Positions 8,962 through 18,121 of a stretch of 64,000 nucleotides of DNA are shown in pieces. A program made the translations under genes and the position numbers. This stretch comes from CAVTLG01 sp963735495 (GTDB lineage Bacteria; Chloroflexota; Ktedonobacteria; Ktedonobacterales; Ktedonobacteraceae), in NCBI GenBank assembly GCA_963735495.1, contig CAVTLG010000011.1, positions 186,001 through 250,000 on the forward strand. The letters run 5' to 3'. Below the pieces are notes generated by a model, which was not told the origin of the DNA, did not search any database, and worked only from the letters and a program-made list of their open reading frames with translations. The first letter of the stretch is position 1, and each line of letters begins with the position of its first letter.

Positions 8962-9849
8962 GTGGACGTTTCTGTCCCTGCCTATCTGCGACAAAATATT
9001 CTCCGCTACGGTTTTGGCGTCGAAGGAATGCGCTGGCTCGACGACCTGCCTCAACAGATCGCGTCGGTCGCGCAGGAGTGGGGGTTGCACGTCGGTCCCC
9101 CCTTCGACAAGGACGGAGCCGTCTCCTGGGTAGCACCCGTGGAATTGAGCAGCGGCGCTGAGGCCGTCCTCAAGATGACGCTCCCCCATGATGAAGCACG
9201 TTTCGAGGCCCATGCCCTCCGTTTCCTGGATGGCCTTAGCACCGTGCGCCTGCTCGACGCATGCGAGGATGGGTTCACCCTCCTCCTGGAGCGCTGCCGT
9301 CCGGGGACAGAGTTGTGGTCTCTCGGGGAGATGGAAGGCAATGCCGTGGCAAGCCGCATGTTGCCCCACCTTTGGAGAAACCCCGAGCCTGACGCGCCAT
9401 TCGGTTCCTTAGCGGACTCTGTTGCACGCTGGTGGCACGACCTACCGCGCATTACTGCCAGGAGAACCTACGACGAAGATATCGTCGCTGAGGCTATCGC
9501 ACGAGGTCGAGAACTCGTGGCCAGTCAACCGCAGCGCGTGCTGCTCCACGGCGATTTTCATCCTGGCAACGTCCTGGCAGCCGAGCGGGAGCCCTGGTTG
9601 TGCATTGATCCCAAGCCGCTTATCGGAGAGCCGGCCTATGACCTGGCCCAGTGGCTGTTTAACCGCGCCCGGTTTGTACCCCAATCCGACGAGGGAGTCG
9701 CGATCCTGCGGCGACAGATTGAGCGCTTCGCCGTTGACCTCGGCTTGAACCCTGCCCGCATTGCCAGTTGGGCGTTCGTGAAGGCACTCGGTATGGACTT
9801 TGGACCGGAGTATGTCGCGCTGTTGCAGCAAGTGGCGCATACCTGGTAG
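8962..9849 (+). CDS. APH(6)-type aminoglycoside/hydroxyurea phosphotransferase
   Basis: The GTG start at 8962 is preceded by AAGGAGA with good spacing; 295 residues, the usual APH(6) length. It carries the kinase catalytic loop LLHGDFHPGNVLAA (near residue 194) and the metal-binding CIDPKPLIGEPAYDLA (near 215), the signature of the APH_6_hur family, plus the N-terminal GAEAVLKM lysine region. The family phosphorylates streptomycin at the 6-position and related kinases act on hydroxyurea. Chromosomal copies in soil bacteria often have unknown substrates. It stands alone next to the end of the IS complex at 8838. Confidence 0.9.
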   Translation: MDVSVPAYLRQNILRYGFGVEGMRWLDDLPQQIASVAQEWGLHVGPPFDKDGAVSWVAPVELSSGAEAVLKMTLPHDEARFEAHALRFLDGLSTVRLLDACEDGFTLLLERCRPGTELWSLGEMEGNAVASRMLPHLWRNPEPDAPFGSLADSVARWWHDLPRITARRTYDEDIVAEAIARGRELVASQPQRVLLHGDFHPGNVLAAEREPWLCIDPKPLIGEPAYDLAQWLFNRARFVPQSDEGVAILRRQIERFAVDLGLNPARIASWAFVKALGMDFGPEYVALLQQVAHTW

Positions 9850-9983
9850 GAGCACGATCTTCGAAAACGGCACGTTGTTCCATGTGGGCCTTGAGGTTTC
9901 GTTCCCACTCTGCTATACTCGGTGTTAGGGAACTGTTCGGCGCATCCCTAACATCTCTCACCTTTCTCGCGGAGTGTCGTTTC

Positions 9984-12900
9984 ATGGAGAAGGTCTCATT
10001 AACCGCCGGAGCGGTTTGCAACGGCTGTTTGGTGTATGAACAGCAGGGTCAGAACGTTGTGGTACTGATCGATACCCCGTCCTGGTATGCCTGGCTGGAA
10101 ACGGCCACCACCTTCACCTTTACCTGCGATGAGGGCATCTTTACCGCGCACAAAGCGCCTGCTGGCAATCGGCGCGGCGGGTGGTACTGGCGCGCCTATC
10201 GTCGCAGGCGAGGACGACTCTCCCGCTGTTACCTGGGTGTCTCCACCAATCTCACGTTGGCGAACCTGCAGGAGGCAGCCCGCCGCCTGGCGAGAGATGC
10301 TGAGGACACGCCGCCTCCTGCGCCTGTTCCCCTCGCATCTCAAAGACGAACGTCGACCGTGATCCTCCAGAGCAGCATTACTCCCCCGCGCCTGCCCGTG
10401 CAGCATGTGGCGCGTCCTCGCCTGCTCGCGCTCCTGGAGCAGGGCCTGCGAGGGCCAGTGATAGTGGTCTCGGCTCCTGCTGGCTCTGGCAAGACGACCC
10501 TGCTGGCCGCATGGGCTGCTACGACCACGAGACCGGTGGCCTGGCTTTCCTGCGAGGAGGGAGAGAACGACCCGATGCGTTTCCTTTCCTCGCTCATCGC
10601 GGCTTTTGCGCGCGTCGATGCGCGCCTGGACATCACGGCTCAGACCGAGCGGCCCTGGCATCCAGACGCGCATGAACGGGTCCTGACCCGCCTCCTCAAC
10701 GATCTGGAACGCGTGCTCCAGCACGAGACGGTCTTGATCCTGGATGACGTTCACGCTCTCACGACCCAGATGAGTCAGGCCCTGCTGTTGTTTCTGCTGA
10801 ACCATCTGCCCTCGCGCCTGCATCTGCTGATCGGCACACGGGTGGATCCGCCCAGACTTGCGCGCTTGTGGGCGCGTCAGCAGATCGCTGAACTGCGCAG
10901 TCAAGAGTTGGGGTTTACGCCAGCCGAAGTCGAGGCGTTTGCGCATGCCATGGAACTTCCGCTCGGCTCCGAGGCGATCCGTCTGCTGGAAGAGCGGACC
11001 GAGGGGTGGATTGCCGGAATCCAATTACTGATGCTGGCCCTGCGCGGGCACGCCGATGCGGCAGAAGTGCTCTGGGCGACGGGTGTGACCCATCGCTTTC
11101 TCCTGGATTATGTGCGGGAAGAAATCTTGCTCCAGCAATCACCTGAGATGCAGCGCTTTTTGCTCCAAACAAGCGTGCTGGAGCGCCTCACCGGGCCGCT
11201 CTGCGAGAGCGTGACCGAAGAGCCTGATGGACAGCTGAAGCTGGAGAGCCTGCAGCAGGCGAATCTCTTCGTCAGTGCGCTGGATGCTACCGACACTTGG
11301 TACCGCTACCATCCGCTCTTTGCCGAAACGCTGCGCACACAGCTTCGGAAGCAGGAGCCAGCACTCGTGCCAGCGTTGTATCGTCGAGCCAGTCGCTGGT
11401 ATGAACAGCACGGATGGGCAGAGGAGGCCTGTGAGTATGCGTATCGAGCTTGCGACCTGCCTCACGCAGCACACTTGCTGGCGGAGTTGGTGCCATCTTT
11501 CGTGGAACAGGGAAAGCTTGTGCGCCTGAGCCACTGGCTGGATCGGCTTCCGCAGGAGGTCATCGCGGCCTCGGTGTATCTCTCCCTTGCCTTGATCTGG
11601 ACCCAGCCCCTACGCACGTCGCAGCCGCCTGACCCGGGAGAGGTCATCAAGCACCTCACAGCGCTGCTCAAGACGCATGCAAAGGACGATCCCGAGGCAC
11701 AGGCAGAACTGCAACGAGAGCTGGCGCTGCAACAGGCAACGCAGGCGCTGACCCGAGGGGATATCCCGCAGGCGCTTTCCCGCGCTGCGGAGATGACGCG
11801 TTCGCTCACGGGACCTGAGACAACCTGGAGTCGGTTCACCCTCTGGCGCCAGCGCGTGCTCCTTGGGGCAGCCTATCACGTCAGTGGGGATCTCCTGGCC
11901 TCGGAGCAGACCTTGCGGCAAGCCTTGCCTGAGGGCTCACCCAGCCCCAATTTCGTGGTCATTGCCAGTCTCGATGAGCTGTACGAGGAGTTGGGGCGAT
12001 TACGCGAACTGGGACGGCTCTATGAGGACGTGTTCCGCGCGCTCGCCTGGCACCACCATCTCCCGTCCCTGGCTCTCGCCCTGGCGCATCAGCGCTATGG
12101 AGTCCTGTTGTATGAGTGGAATCGCCTGCCAGAAGCGGAGTCCTCTGCGCAGCACTCCCTCGAACTGGTTCCACACCTGGATCTTGCTCGTCCCAGCCCT
12201 TGGCTGACACTGCTCGGGCTCGGAGTTCTGGCGCGTGTGGCCCTGGCGCAAGGCAACAGCGAGCGGGCCAGGCAGCTCCTGGAGAGCGAAGCGTTTGACG
12301 TGGCGCAGTTTCCAGTTCCCCAGGCGAGCAAAGACGTGTTGATCCTGCTTCCGGTCCGCCTTGCCCTGCGCTGCGGGCAGCTTGCTCCTGCCTTGCAGTG
12401 GGCCTCGACCTGCGGGTTACACTCTGACGATCCGCTCACGAGCCCTCTGGGGAAGGGTCGCTATGCGGGCTATGTCACGTTGGCGCGGGTTTTGATCGCA
12501 CGTGGACGAGGCCACCCGAATGCCCTGGCGCTCTCTCAAGCACAGATTCTGTTGGACCATCTGCTGGAGATCTCCGTCGGGACAGGCGCTCATGGTCGGC
12601 TCATCGAGATCCAGATGCTGCGCGCGTTAGCGCTGCACACCCAGGGCAAGGCCAGGCAGGCGCTAGCCACCCTGGGACCCATCCTCGCTCAAGCCGAGCC
12701 AGAAGGGTATCTGCGCCTGTTTGCCGATGAAGGCGAGGTGATGGCGCACCTGCTCGCGCTGATTGCCCCCTTTACTACCGCCTCGCCTGACTACCTTCAG
12801 CGCATCCAGGCGGCGATTGTGCCCGTCTGGCAGGCCCAGCCCGATGCCGCGACGCAACCAGCACCACGCTCGACGCTCTATGAGCCGCTGAGTGCACGGG

Positions 12901-13082
12901 AGTGGGACGTCTTGCAACTGGTGGCCGAGGGCCTCTCCAACCAGCAGATCGCCGAGCATCTGGTGCTCAGCCTGTACACCGTCAAACTCCATGTCAAGCA
13001 TCTCCTGACGAAACTGGGCGCCACGAATCGCACCCAGGCCGTGGTCCGTGCGCGTGCCTTGCATATCCTCTCTCCCTTCTGA
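9984..13082 (+). CDS. MalT-like LuxR-family ATPase regulator with extra N-terminal domain
   Basis: Start at the ATG 9984 (MEKVSLTAGAV; 1,032 residues); the open frame upstream of it overlaps the kinase gene. Layout: a ~100-residue N-terminal domain with WYWRAYRRRRGRLSRCYLG and LTLANLQEAARRL that resembles integrase arm-type modules; a STAND-type ATPase with Walker A SAPAGSGKTTLLAAW and Walker B VLILDDVHALT; winged-helix and TPR-like helical repeats; and a C-terminal LuxR HTH (LSAREWDVLQLVAEGLSNQQIAEHL). MalT proteins bind an inducer and ATP, oligomerise and activate transcription. The two genes that follow on the same strand (DUF1214/DUF1254) may be its targets, which is inference from position. 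Confidence 0.9.
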   Translation: MEKVSLTAGAVCNGCLVYEQQGQNVVVLIDTPSWYAWLETATTFTFTCDEGIFTAHKAPAGNRRGGWYWRAYRRRRGRLSRCYLGVSTNLTLANLQEAARRLARDAEDTPPPAPVPLASQRRTSTVILQSSITPPRLPVQHVARPRLLALLEQGLRGPVIVVSAPAGSGKTTLLAAWAATTTRPVAWLSCEEGENDPMRFLSSLIAAFARVDARLDITAQTERPWHPDAHERVLTRLLNDLERVLQHETVLILDDVHALTTQMSQALLLFLLNHLPSRLHLLIGTRVDPPRLARLWARQQIAELRSQELGFTPAEVEAFAHAMELPLGSEAIRLLEERTEGWIAGIQLLMLALRGHADAAEVLWATGVTHRFLLDYVREEILLQQSPEMQRFLLQTSVLERLTGPLCESVTEEPDGQLKLESLQQANLFVSALDATDTWYRYHPLFAETLRTQLRKQEPALVPALYRRASRWYEQHGWAEEACEYAYRACDLPHAAHLLAELVPSFVEQGKLVRLSHWLDRLPQEVIAASVYLSLALIWTQPLRTSQPPDPGEVIKHLTALLKTHAKDDPEAQAELQRELALQQATQALTRGDIPQALSRAAEMTRSLTGPETTWSRFTLWRQRVLLGAAYHVSGDLLASEQTLRQALPEGSPSPNFVVIASLDELYEELGRLRELGRLYEDVFRALAWHHHLPSLALALAHQRYGVLLYEWNRLPEAESSAQHSLELVPHLDLARPSPWLTLLGLGVLARVALAQGNSERARQLLESEAFDVAQFPVPQASKDVLILLPVRLALRCGQLAPALQWASTCGLHSDDPLTSPLGKGRYAGYVTLARVLIARGRGHPNALALSQAQILLDHLLEISVGTGAHGRLIEIQMLRALALHTQGKARQALATLGPILAQAEPEGYLRLFADEGEVMAHLLALIAPFTTASPDYLQRIQAAIVPVWQAQPDAATQPAPRSTLYEPLSAREWDVLQLVAEGLSNQQIAEHLVLSLYTVKLHVKHLLTKLGATNRTQAVVRARALHILSPF

Positions 13083-13320
13083 AGAGGTCATGATCCCCCA
13101 AAAAAATACCTCTTTAGAGGGAAGACAGCCTGGCTGTTTTGCGGTAGACTCCTCAGCAGAAGGTGAATAACAATATGTTATATGCCTCTGGCAGCTTGCC
13201 CCATCTGGGGACGCGGCTTTCCACGGGCGCATGTCAGCCGCGAGAGGACCGCGCGTTCACCTGCTACCCTGGAGCACAGCTCGGCTTCTGTGCTCTCACA
13301 TGAAAGGATGTTTCTCTACC
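13083..13320 (+). promoter_or_regulatory. Leader region between the MalT-like gene and the DUF1214 gene
   Basis: Contains small inverted repeats (ACAGCC-T-GGCTGT followed by TTT at about 13126-13141) that could act as a weak terminator. GAAAGGATG, about 12 bases before the ATG at 13321, is the probable ribosome site. No -35/-10 pair is clear. Confidence 0.3.
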
Positions 13321-13905
13321 ATGCTCTCAGTCACTCCCGTCGTGCAAGGAATCATCGTCGGCGGCGTGCTGGCGTTTCTCACGGCACAGATCATTATGAA
13401 CGCGGTGGTGAAAGCCATGACCACGACCGTCAACGGGTGGAGCACCACCTTCAAATGCGGCCAGCCCGGCAATGGCATCCTCCTGCGGGCCGCCTGCGCC
13501 AGAAACCTGCCCGCCGTCAATGTGGCGCAAGAGGCTGCCTACTGGACGACGACCGTCGACAGCGCGGGGCGGAGGCTTTCCGGCCAGCGCGCTTACGTCC
13601 TGCATTTTCCTGCAGGACAACTCCCGCCCAACGATGCCTTCTGGTCGCTAACCATGACCGATGTGGTTGGGTACATGGTGAGGAACCCCATCGATCGCTC
13701 CAGCGTCGGTTCTCGCTCCGGCCTCGTGCCGAACGCCGATGGCTCCATCGACATTTATCTGCAGCGCGCGGCTCCAGCCGGGCACGAGTCCAACTGGCTG
13801 CCGGCACCGGCAGGCTACTTCAAGCTGATGCTCCGCGCGTATCTGCCCGGTCGTGCTATCCTCGACGGCGAGTACCACGTGCCGCCAGTCATGAAAGTGC
13901 AATGA
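13321..13905 (+). CDS. DUF1214 family protein with N-terminal membrane anchor
   Basis: The ATG at 13321 follows an AAAGGATG site; 194 residues. Residues 8-30 (VVQGIIVGGVLAFLTAQIIM) form one membrane segment or uncleaved signal. The rest is the DUF1214 beta-sandwich: RAYVLHFPAGQLPPNDAFWS, LTMTDVVGYMV and the conserved YLQRAAPAGHESNWLPAP region. DUF1214 domains usually sit with DUF1254, in one protein or in neighbouring genes, and the next gene is DUF1254 one base after this stop. The biochemical function of the family is not established. The preceding upstream frame from 13183 is not needed. Confidence 0.8.
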   Translation: MLSVTPVVQGIIVGGVLAFLTAQIIMNAVVKAMTTTVNGWSTTFKCGQPGNGILLRAACARNLPAVNVAQEAAYWTTTVDSAGRRLSGQRAYVLHFPAGQLPPNDAFWSLTMTDVVGYMVRNPIDRSSVGSRSGLVPNADGSIDIYLQRAAPAGHESNWLPAPAGYFKLMLRAYLPGRAILDGEYHVPPVMKVQ

Positions 13906-13906
13906 C

Positions 13907-14578
13907 ATGAACAGGTTGATTCTGAAATACAAATATCCCATTACGTTCGCCATCCTGGCAGTCCTCGCCTGGGTCGTCTACAGGTATTTCTCGATGGGGG
14001 GGAGCCAGCTCATGACGTTCGTCGTCGTGGCCGTCCTCGTATGGGGACTCGGCACGTGCGTTTTCATTTACTTTTGGCCGCCTATCACGTACAGTGCCTA
14101 CAAACGAGCGGTCGTTCAGCATGGGCTCGGCGGCGACCCAATCCCGGTCAATACGCTGTACGCGGTGCCCACTCTCTCTTCGCCCTCGGCGTCAAACTCC
14201 AGCTTATTAGCAACAGGAACCAACGACGTGCTCTACGTCGGCGGCTTGCTCGACCTCTCTAAAGGGGCGCAGGTTTTGCACGTGCCGGACATGGCGGGCC
14301 GCTACTACAGCGTGCAGTTCACTGATCCCTCGGACGGCACGAATTTTGCCTACGTCGGCAAACGCACCACGGGAACCGAGGCTGGCGATTACCTCATGAG
14401 CGGGCCGGGCTGGAAAGGAGCCGTGTCGCAGGGAATGACACAGATTGCTTCGCCGCACCATTCGGTGCTCGTTATCGGTCGTGTCTTTGTGGAGAGCGAC
14501 AGTGATCTCTCGACCGCCTATGGGCTGGCGAAGCAGATCCAGGTCACCCCACTGAGCCGCTGGCAATCCAGCCACTAG
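13907..14578 (+). CDS. DUF1254 family membrane protein
   Basis: 223 residues, starting one base after the DUF1214 stop, so probably translated from the same mRNA. Two N-terminal membrane segments (about residues 11-28 and 34-55) precede a DUF1254 domain with AVPTLSSP, LYVGGLLDLSKGAQVLHVPDMAGRYYSVQFTDPSDGTNFAYVG and RVFVESDSDLSTAYGL. The pair is likely a membrane-attached complex facing outside. Reaction unknown; context (MalT-like regulator upstream) gives no substrate. Confidence 0.8.
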   Translation: MNRLILKYKYPITFAILAVLAWVVYRYFSMGGSQLMTFVVVAVLVWGLGTCVFIYFWPPITYSAYKRAVVQHGLGGDPIPVNTLYAVPTLSSPSASNSSLLATGTNDVLYVGGLLDLSKGAQVLHVPDMAGRYYSVQFTDPSDGTNFAYVGKRTTGTEAGDYLMSGPGWKGAVSQGMTQIASPHHSVLVIGRVFVESDSDLSTAYGLAKQIQVTPLSRWQSSH

Positions 14579-14620
14579 CACTCCATTGAAAGACGGAGCT
14601 ACCATGGGAAAGATTCGACC

Positions 14621-14639
14621 CCTTTCCTCCCCGGAAAGG
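14621..14639. terminator. Hairpin after the DUF1254 gene
   Basis: CCTTTCC-TCCCC-GGAAAGG forms a 7-bp stem between the convergent DUF1254 and response-regulator genes. There is no T-run, so termination is a guess. Confidence 0.3.
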
Positions 14640-14641
14640 AG

Positions 14642-14719
14642 ATGATGACGATGCCGCCTGTGGTAACACCAGATCAACACCAAGGACGTGAGGCAGCCTG
14701 CGAGGAAAGGCTTAAATGA
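14642..14719 (+). CDS. Possible 25-residue peptide
   Basis: ATG at 14642 lies just after GGAAAGGAG. It reads MMTMPPVVTPDQHQGREAAC plus five residues and stops at 14719, overlapping the end of the convergent regulator gene. Only the good ribosome site supports it; the hairpin arm itself supplies that GGAAAGG, so chance is a real alternative. Confidence 0.2.
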   Translation: MMTMPPVVTPDQHQGREAACEERLK

Positions 14720-15368
14720 GGTCTAACTCTTTTGCTTTGAGTGCTGCCTGCGTGCGGTCACGCACCCCCAGCTTCGCCAGGATGTTTGTCACGTGGTTCT
14801 TCACGGTTCCTACTGTGATAATCAGGCGATTGGCAATCTCTTTATTACTGGCTCCCTGGCTCAAGAGACGGAGAATGTCGAGTTCGCGTTCAGAGAGCGG
14901 CTCGACCAGAGCTTGAGCTTCAGATGGGGGATGGGGTGACAGGCGTGCGAACTCGGCGATGACCTTGCTGGCGATAGATGGTTGCAAAAACGACTCGCCG
15001 TGGGCAACTGCCCGGATGGCCTCCACCAGTTTTTCCGAGGAAACATCCTTGAGCAAGTACCCAACTGCGCCTGCACGCAGACCTTCAAAGACCTCCTCGT
15101 CGTCATCAAACGTGGTAAGCACAATGACCTTGCTTTCTGGCTGGGTATTTTTCAGGCGACGGGTAGCCGCAATGCCGTTGAGCAGAGGCATGCGGAGATC
15201 CATCAAGATGACATCCGGTTTGAGCGTTGCGGCCAGGCGCAGTGCCTCCTCGCCATTGCGGGCTTCTCCCACCACCTGCAGGTCAGGCTGTACCGAGAGG
15301 AGGGTACACAGACCTTCGCGAAAGAGCTCCTGGTCATCGGCGATTAGAACGCGCACCGGAGAAGTCAT
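14712..15368 (-). CDS. NarL/LuxR-family response regulator
   Basis: 218 residues. Receiver domain: acidic pair in VLIADDQELFREGL, phospho-acceptor aspartate in PDVILMDLRMPLLNG, Thr in VIVLTTFDDDEEV and Lys in GYLLKDVSSE. The C-terminal LuxR HTH reads LSERELDILRLLSQGASNKEIAN and VGTVKNHVTNILAKLG. It overlaps the kinase gene by four bases (ATGA), so the two are translationally coupled and form one two-component system. Target genes are not shown by the sequence. Confidence 0.95.
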   Translation of the reverse strand: MTSPVRVLIADDQELFREGLCTLLSVQPDLQVVGEARNGEEALRLAATLKPDVILMDLRMPLLNGIAATRRLKNTQPESKVIVLTTFDDDEEVFEGLRAGAVGYLLKDVSSEKLVEAIRAVAHGESFLQPSIASKVIAEFARLSPHPPSEAQALVEPLSERELDILRLLSQGASNKEIANRLIITVGTVKNHVTNILAKLGVRDRTQAALKAKELDLI

Positions 15369-16516
15369 AGTGAGAGCTCCACTTCTAAGAGAAAACCCTG
15401 TCCGGGCTGACTTTCCGCGCGGAGTTGACCGCCCAGCGCCTGCACTCGCTCACGCGCTCCAAGCAGCCCAAAACCGCCTGTGGTGCTGAGGGTACCAATC
15501 CCATCGTCTTTCACCCGCACTGTCACCATGGATGCTTCCGGGCAGTCGAGGATGAGTTCGATATGGTCGGCGTGCGCATGTTTGCGCGCATTGGTCAGTC
15601 CCTCCTGTGCGACACGATACAGCGTGAACTTGACCTGCTCCGAGAGCTGAGGCAGTGGATTGAGTACGCAGAGGCTGACAGCTACATCCTCGGTCTGTGC
15701 CTCCCGCACCAGGTCAGCTAGCGCCTCCGGTAGGGAGCGCTTCTCCGTTGGCAGCATGCGCAGTGTCGCGACGGAACTGCGGATCTGACCAAGTCCTTCA
15801 CGTGCCAGTACCAGCGCTTTCTCGATGGAGCTGCGCGCCAGTACCGGCTTCTCTTCCAGAACGACGCGCGCCACCTCAAGTTGCATAGTGATAGTGGTGA
15901 GATAATGGCCCACATGATCGTGGATCTCCCGTGCCAGACGGTTGCGTTCGGCCATCGTTGCCATGGTCTCGATTTGTGCAGCATAGTCACGTAAGCGCTG
16001 ATGCGCTTCATCTAGAGCGATGTAGGCCCGCCCCTCATCTTGCAGCGCCTGGGTAAAGACAATCACGAAGGCAAACGGGGCCAGCATAGCGAGAACGATT
16101 AACAGGATGGACCGCCAGGACTGACCAGCACTCCAGTCAACGAGGGCGAGGAGCAGCAAGAGGAGCCCACACATGGGAGCAACTCCACGACGGGGTAGCA
16201 ACACCACACTGGATGCCACGAGGGGTGTAAGCAAGAGAAAAGCCGTTCCCTGGCTCAAAACGAGAATGGCGCTGGTGATCGCCAGATGCTCGACAAAATA
16301 GGCCAGCACAATCGGCCAGGACAACGCACGCTGACCGTATGCCAGACCAAACCAACCGGTCAGCGTATACACAACGCCGAGTCCGAGCAGGGCAACCAGA
16401 CGTGGCAGGCTGAATGGTACAGAGAGGAGGATATAGGCATAGGTGACAACAATCAGCAAGAAATAGGTACGATACTCGCGCTGGCGGACAGCACCCCACA
16501 GGTCCGGCATCTTCAT
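15365..16516 (-). CDS. Sensor histidine kinase, HisKA_3 (NarL-partner) type
   Basis: 383 residues. Five or six hydrophobic segments occupy residues 15-160, without an obvious extracellular sensor domain. The dimerisation/phosphorylation helix reads ERNRLAREIHDHVGHYLTTITMQLE, with the phospho-accepting His in EIHD. The ATPase part has N-box TNARKHAHA and G-box VKDDGIGT, GGFGLLGARERV. The membrane layout resembles Gram-positive DesK/LiaS-like kinases that sense membrane state; the stimulus is unknown. It is upstream of and overlapping its regulator. Confidence 0.93.
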   Translation of the reverse strand: MKMPDLWGAVRQREYRTYFLLIVVTYAYILLSVPFSLPRLVALLGLGVVYTLTGWFGLAYGQRALSWPIVLAYFVEHLAITSAILVLSQGTAFLLLTPLVASSVVLLPRRGVAPMCGLLLLLLALVDWSAGQSWRSILLIVLAMLAPFAFVIVFTQALQDEGRAYIALDEAHQRLRDYAAQIETMATMAERNRLAREIHDHVGHYLTTITMQLEVARVVLEEKPVLARSSIEKALVLAREGLGQIRSSVATLRMLPTEKRSLPEALADLVREAQTEDVAVSLCVLNPLPQLSEQVKFTLYRVAQEGLTNARKHAHADHIELILDCPEASMVTVRVKDDGIGTLSTTGGFGLLGARERVQALGGQLRAESQPGQGFLLEVELSL

Positions 16517-17003
16517 AATGCACCTTCTTTTCCGGCCTCCTGGCCCCTTCTCGTAGGGGTTTGCACCTTCAGCAACAATATGCAGAAGAAAGCCGCGTAT
16601 TCAACGCACTCAGTATAGCAAACCTGTGTTTGAAAATATAGCATTTTATTGACTTTTAGGTAGAACTGCAGTAAGCGGTGAGGTGTAAATCCCAACATTA
16701 AACGGCTCATGGCCACTTGGTCATGAGCCACAAAACGGGATGGTCTCATGCGGGGCTTCTACAGAGACGGAAAGGCCCCTCTCATCTTCCTTCATAGCTC
16801 AGCAATGTTATGAATACTGATCGCTCCCAAAGAGCGAGTTGCTTGAGAACTGTCCTTTGAGAGAGACAGCCTTCAAAGAGGCACGGAAAAAGGACAGAGA
16901 TGAAAGCGTATGTGCTCCTTTATATATCATAGAGGATGATAGAGAAGGGGATAAGCCGGAGAATCCTCCGTGCCACGTGTTCTCCCAAAGCGCTGGCCGA
17001 GGG
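16517..17003. other. Intergenic region with stacked inverted repeats, no gene seen
   Basis: A perfect 8-bp stem GGCTCATG-gccacttggt-CATGAGCC lies at about 16703-16728, followed by GGTCTCATGCGGGGCTTC and a second GC-rich stretch AAGGCCCC. The shape recalls the structured ends of IS200/IS605-type elements, but no TnpA or TnpB is present. The kinase promoter must lie at the left end, where an AT-rich stretch occurs at 16625-16665. Open frames on either strand look like chance. Confidence 0.35.
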
Positions 17004-18002
17004 CTATCCCTGGCTACCTTGTGCTTGGTGTTGGAGGAGATACTCGATGAGGTGCTCCGTCGCCGGATCAGGTGGCACCAGCGTTAAAGCCGAGAGCAAG
17101 AGATCGATTTTCTCCGGGTTCCTCTCCTCACGTGCAACCTGGAGCAGCACGTTCCAAGGTTGCAGCGCGTGCGTCGCGATGATCGTGACCAGCACCGAGT
17201 GATACACTTCAGCGCGTTGCGTCTCGCGCAAAAACGCTTCCAGAAAGGACAGACACAGCGGATTGGGAGACAAAGCCAGCGCCAGATCGAAAAGTCCCAG
17301 GAGCACCACATCATCCCTGGTTTCATGACGCGGGACGGGAATGCCTGTGCCAATGGAGATCGGTGTTCTGTAGAAAGAGACAACGGCCTCAACGATAGAG
17401 ACCGGGGCTTTTGCCAACTGCCTGAGGCATTCAGCTTCAACCTCGGGATGGCTGCGGTGCTGAGCGAAGAGATAACTATAGAGTGGGAGAAGTTGTCCCT
17501 GGCTTGCTAAGAGTCGCACAGCGCTGACTGCCGGCTCGCCCGACATGCGTGAGGTGTCTTTGTCCACCAGCAAACGGGTGGCATAGTAACTGGCAAGCAC
17601 CGAATCGAGATTGTGCAGTAGAACCAGCCCTGCTGCGCGCAGGCTCCCGGCACATTCTTCACGGGTGGGCGGCAAAACTCTGTAGGTGGTGATCGCCCGC
17701 TCAGCCAGCACCTGCTCGCGCGTGTCGGCAATCGACAGGAGAGCGCCGAGAAGTGCTGCGCGCAGGTCTCCTCCGGCATCGCGCTTGACTCCGGCCTCAT
17801 CGTAGTAGGAGTAGAGTTGCAGAAGAATGGGGCGTGCCTGGAGGATTGGCTCTCGCGTGAGCACGACCAGCGCTTCCGAGACGACCTGTTTGCCGCGCTC
17901 TCGCTCAAGGATCTCCAAGGAGTAACGCACCTGCTCGTCAGGTTGATGGGTCAGGCTTCGTAAGTGGTAGAGCATCTCCTGCTGTTTGGTCTGCTTGTTC
18001 AT
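17004..18002 (-). CDS. Alpha-solenoid (HEAT-like) protein of unknown function
   Basis: Start taken at ATG 18002 (MNKQTKQQEMLYHLRSLTHQ) after an AAGGAGG that is rather far upstream (13 bases); a start at 18038 is also open. About 332 residues, nearly all helix, with repeated pairs such as LRAALLGALLSIAD, SVLASYYATRLLVD and CLSFLEAFLRE. No catalytic motif, signal peptide or membrane segment. Such scaffolds usually bind proteins. It lies alone between the two-component kinase and the Bce-like permease, and no partner is evident. Confidence 0.6.
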   Translation of the reverse strand: MNKQTKQQEMLYHLRSLTHQPDEQVRYSLEILERERGKQVVSEALVVLTREPILQARPILLQLYSYYDEAGVKRDAGGDLRAALLGALLSIADTREQVLAERAITTYRVLPPTREECAGSLRAAGLVLLHNLDSVLASYYATRLLVDKDTSRMSGEPAVSAVRLLASQGQLLPLYSYLFAQHRSHPEVEAECLRQLAKAPVSIVEAVVSFYRTPISIGTGIPVPRHETRDDVVLLGLFDLALALSPNPLCLSFLEAFLRETQRAEVYHSVLVTIIATHALQPWNVLLQVAREERNPEKIDLLLSALTLVPPDPATEHLIEYLLQHQAQGSQG

Positions 18003-18121
18003 GGTGGGCGAAGTGCCTCCTTTCCTTGCCTTTCCCATCGGCTTCTCTCAAAATGGTCTTCTTCCAGGAGGAGAACAAACAGGAGAACGGGTCCTCCTCT
18101 GATCCTCTCTCATGCTCATCC

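Noticed and set aside
10000..13080. Several long antisense frames across the MalT-like gene
   Set aside because: They are shadows of a GC-rich, strongly coding plus-strand gene; the plus frame has all domain motifs.
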